A DNA stretch of 64,000 nucleotides from contig CBFDBJ010000007.1 of assembly GCA_965603015.1 (NCBI GenBank), positions 12,822 through 76,821 on the forward strand, read 5' to 3'. The notes beneath the pieces were generated by a model. The model saw only the letters and a list, made by a program, of their open reading frames with translations, did no database searches and was not told where the DNA came from. Positions 62,861 to 64,000 of this stretch are shown piece by piece; positions within the stretch are counted from its first letter, which is position 1; every line of letters begins with the position of its first letter. The position numbers were made by a program, and so were the translations under genes. Origin of the DNA: JAUWTJ01 sp965603015 (lineage in GTDB: Bacteria; Pseudomonadota; Alphaproteobacteria; M2410).

Positions 62861-63082
62861 TCATGGGATTGGGAGGAAAGAGGTTGGTCTGGTCATGTCA
62901 GATTAAGTATTGATGCGGAGTTTAGCCGCTTACGCGTTCGATGGGGAAATGGTCCACTGGACCAATTTCTGATCCATGTTCGTCGCTTGAAAAGGTCCAT
63001 CGGGACCTTTTCATCGAACTGCGTTCGAGCCCTTCATAACCTTTCGGCTACAGGTGCAAAACCGACCACTCTCAAGCGAACA
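62861..63082. other. Intergenic region with two GGTCC hairpins between hicAB and tRNA-fMet
   Basis: Two structures stand out. GGTCCACTGGACC at 62951-62963 is a 13-base palindrome. At 62988-63013 a perfect 11-bp stem TGAAAAGGTCC / GGACCTTTTCA closes an ATCG loop; flanking GTTCG and CGAAC (62979 and 63015) extend it. I see no coding signal or ribosome site, and no match I can name. Confidence 0.5.
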
Positions 63083-63110
63083 CAAAAAAACCGCCCCGAA
63101 GGGCGGTTTG
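63083..63110 (-). terminator. Terminator after the rRNA operon and tRNA-fMet
   Basis: Minus strand: AAACCGCCC-TTCG-GGGCGGTTT, a 9-bp stem with a TTCG loop and a T-tract. It lies 9 bases past the 3' end of tRNA-fMet and ends the rrn transcript. The plus-strand copy has T's too, but no gene enters from that side. Confidence 0.9.
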
Positions 63111-63118
63111 TTTAGTGT

Positions 63119-63195
<77 letters not shown>

Positions 63196-63357
63196 CCAAG
63201 TGATCAAGACTCGCAAGTCATCGATCAGAAAAGTCAGTTTGCTGTTCTGATACGCGGCGGCTAACTGACTGGAATAAGTGCATTGATCAGGAGGGATTGT
63301 TCTGTTTACTGATGATACTCATATCAGCTTTGGATAACTTTTCATTCTGACTTGTAT

Positions 63358-63474
63358 GCCTGGCAATGACCTACTCTCCCGTGGCTTAAGCCAAAGTACC
63401 ATCGGCGCTGAGGGTTTTCACATTCGAGTTCGAGATGGGATCGCGTGCAGGCCCCTCGCCATAACCACCAGGCA
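63358..63474 (-). rRNA. rrf: 5S ribosomal RNA
   Basis: About 117 bases. On the minus strand it begins TGCCTGGTGGTTATGGCGAG and ends GGTCATTGCCAGGCA; the two ends pair as in 5S helix I. The internal CGATCCCATCTCGAA block is diagnostic. Ends are exact only to within a base or two. It lies between 23S and tRNA-fMet. Confidence 0.97.
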
Positions 63475-63691
63475 AACAAGGCAGAATAAAAAGTTTAAAA
63501 CACTGACACAGTCAGGAAATGAATATTGATATTTTGAACCCTGTTCAGGGGTTCGGGACCGGATCCCGAAAGATCCGGTTTGGTATAGAATGGACCTCCC
63601 TTATCGGGCGATCCATTCGAGGTGTCTGTTTCTCATATCTTCAGTTTATCTCCCCACATTCATGGGAACGATATCTGACAGATAACGAGAG
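63475..63691 (-). other. 23S-5S spacer
   Basis: About 217 bases of rrn spacer. It contains an inverted repeat near the 5S end (GGACCGGATCCCGAAAGATCC and related) and the sequence flanking the 23S 3' end (GTTATCTGTCAGATATCG), which likely forms the 23S processing stem. No tRNA is in it. Confidence 0.7.

Positions 63692-64000
<309 letters not shown>

Overview
The window is about 64 kb of chromosomal DNA from a Gram-negative bacterium that I place in the Alphaproteobacteria. The rRNA operon ends in 23S-5S-tRNA-fMet, which is the usual alphaproteobacterial order. The initiator tRNA has an A-U pair where most bacteria have the first of three G-C pairs. cysN and cysC are fused, and PAS_5, CigR-like and CC0125-like proteins and several palindromic intergenic repeats are present. 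Genus is not resolvable from the sequence alone. No phage, insertion sequence, integrase or CRISPR array is visible, and gene density is high.

Layout. 0-8.4 kb: 3' part of alanine dehydrogenase, a PaiB-like flavoprotein, an MFS/HpaI-aldolase pair, a Na+/alanine symporter, and an acyl-CoA dehydrogenase/SDR/enoyl-CoA hydratase run on the minus strand. 8.5-20.4 kb: a TonB-dependent receptor, an FkbM methyltransferase, cysD-cysNC sulfate activation, and a TAXI-type TRAP transporter grouped with a POT peptide transporter. 20.4-24.5 kb: a PEP-CTERM surface protein gene broken by a frameshift, facing a PrsT-like TPR protein of the PEP-CTERM/exosortase system. 24.6-33.4 kb: housekeeping and lipid genes (enoyl-CoA hydratase, yaaA, PIG-L deacetylase, aquaporin, recQ, thioesterase, SDR) and two small membrane proteins.

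33.4-45.8 kb is signal-rich: two paralogous PAS_5 proteins with a soluble PAS histidine kinase, a CigR-like protein, an Eis-like acetyltransferase, RluA, two enzymes of F420-type families, and a tungstate-type binding protein (TupA family) immediately followed by a transmembrane histidine kinase with no ABC transporter genes alongside. 45.9-52.8 kb: a sphingosine-phosphate-lyase-like PLP enzyme, a divergent peptidoglycan-recycling pair (Mur ligase and LD-carboxypeptidase), a thioesterase and an aldonolactone oxidase. 52.9-57.8 kb: arsR-acr3 behind a clear operator, then a tight four-gene phospholipid operon (metallophosphoesterase, VTT/DedA-like, CdsA-like, CDP-alcohol phosphotransferase). 57.9-61.2 kb: SDRs, an LLM oxidoreductase and msrA. 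61.4-63 kb is visibly more AT-rich and holds an unknown protein and a hicAB toxin-antitoxin module. The window ends in tRNA-fMet, 5S and partial 23S rRNA, all on the minus strand.

The items I would look at first are the orphan TupA-histidine kinase pair, the frameshifted PEP-CTERM gene facing PrsT, the lipid operon whose two CDP-lipid enzymes each carry one substitution in a signature motif, the SDR without its catalytic Tyr/Lys, and the hicAB promoter with two operators and no leader.
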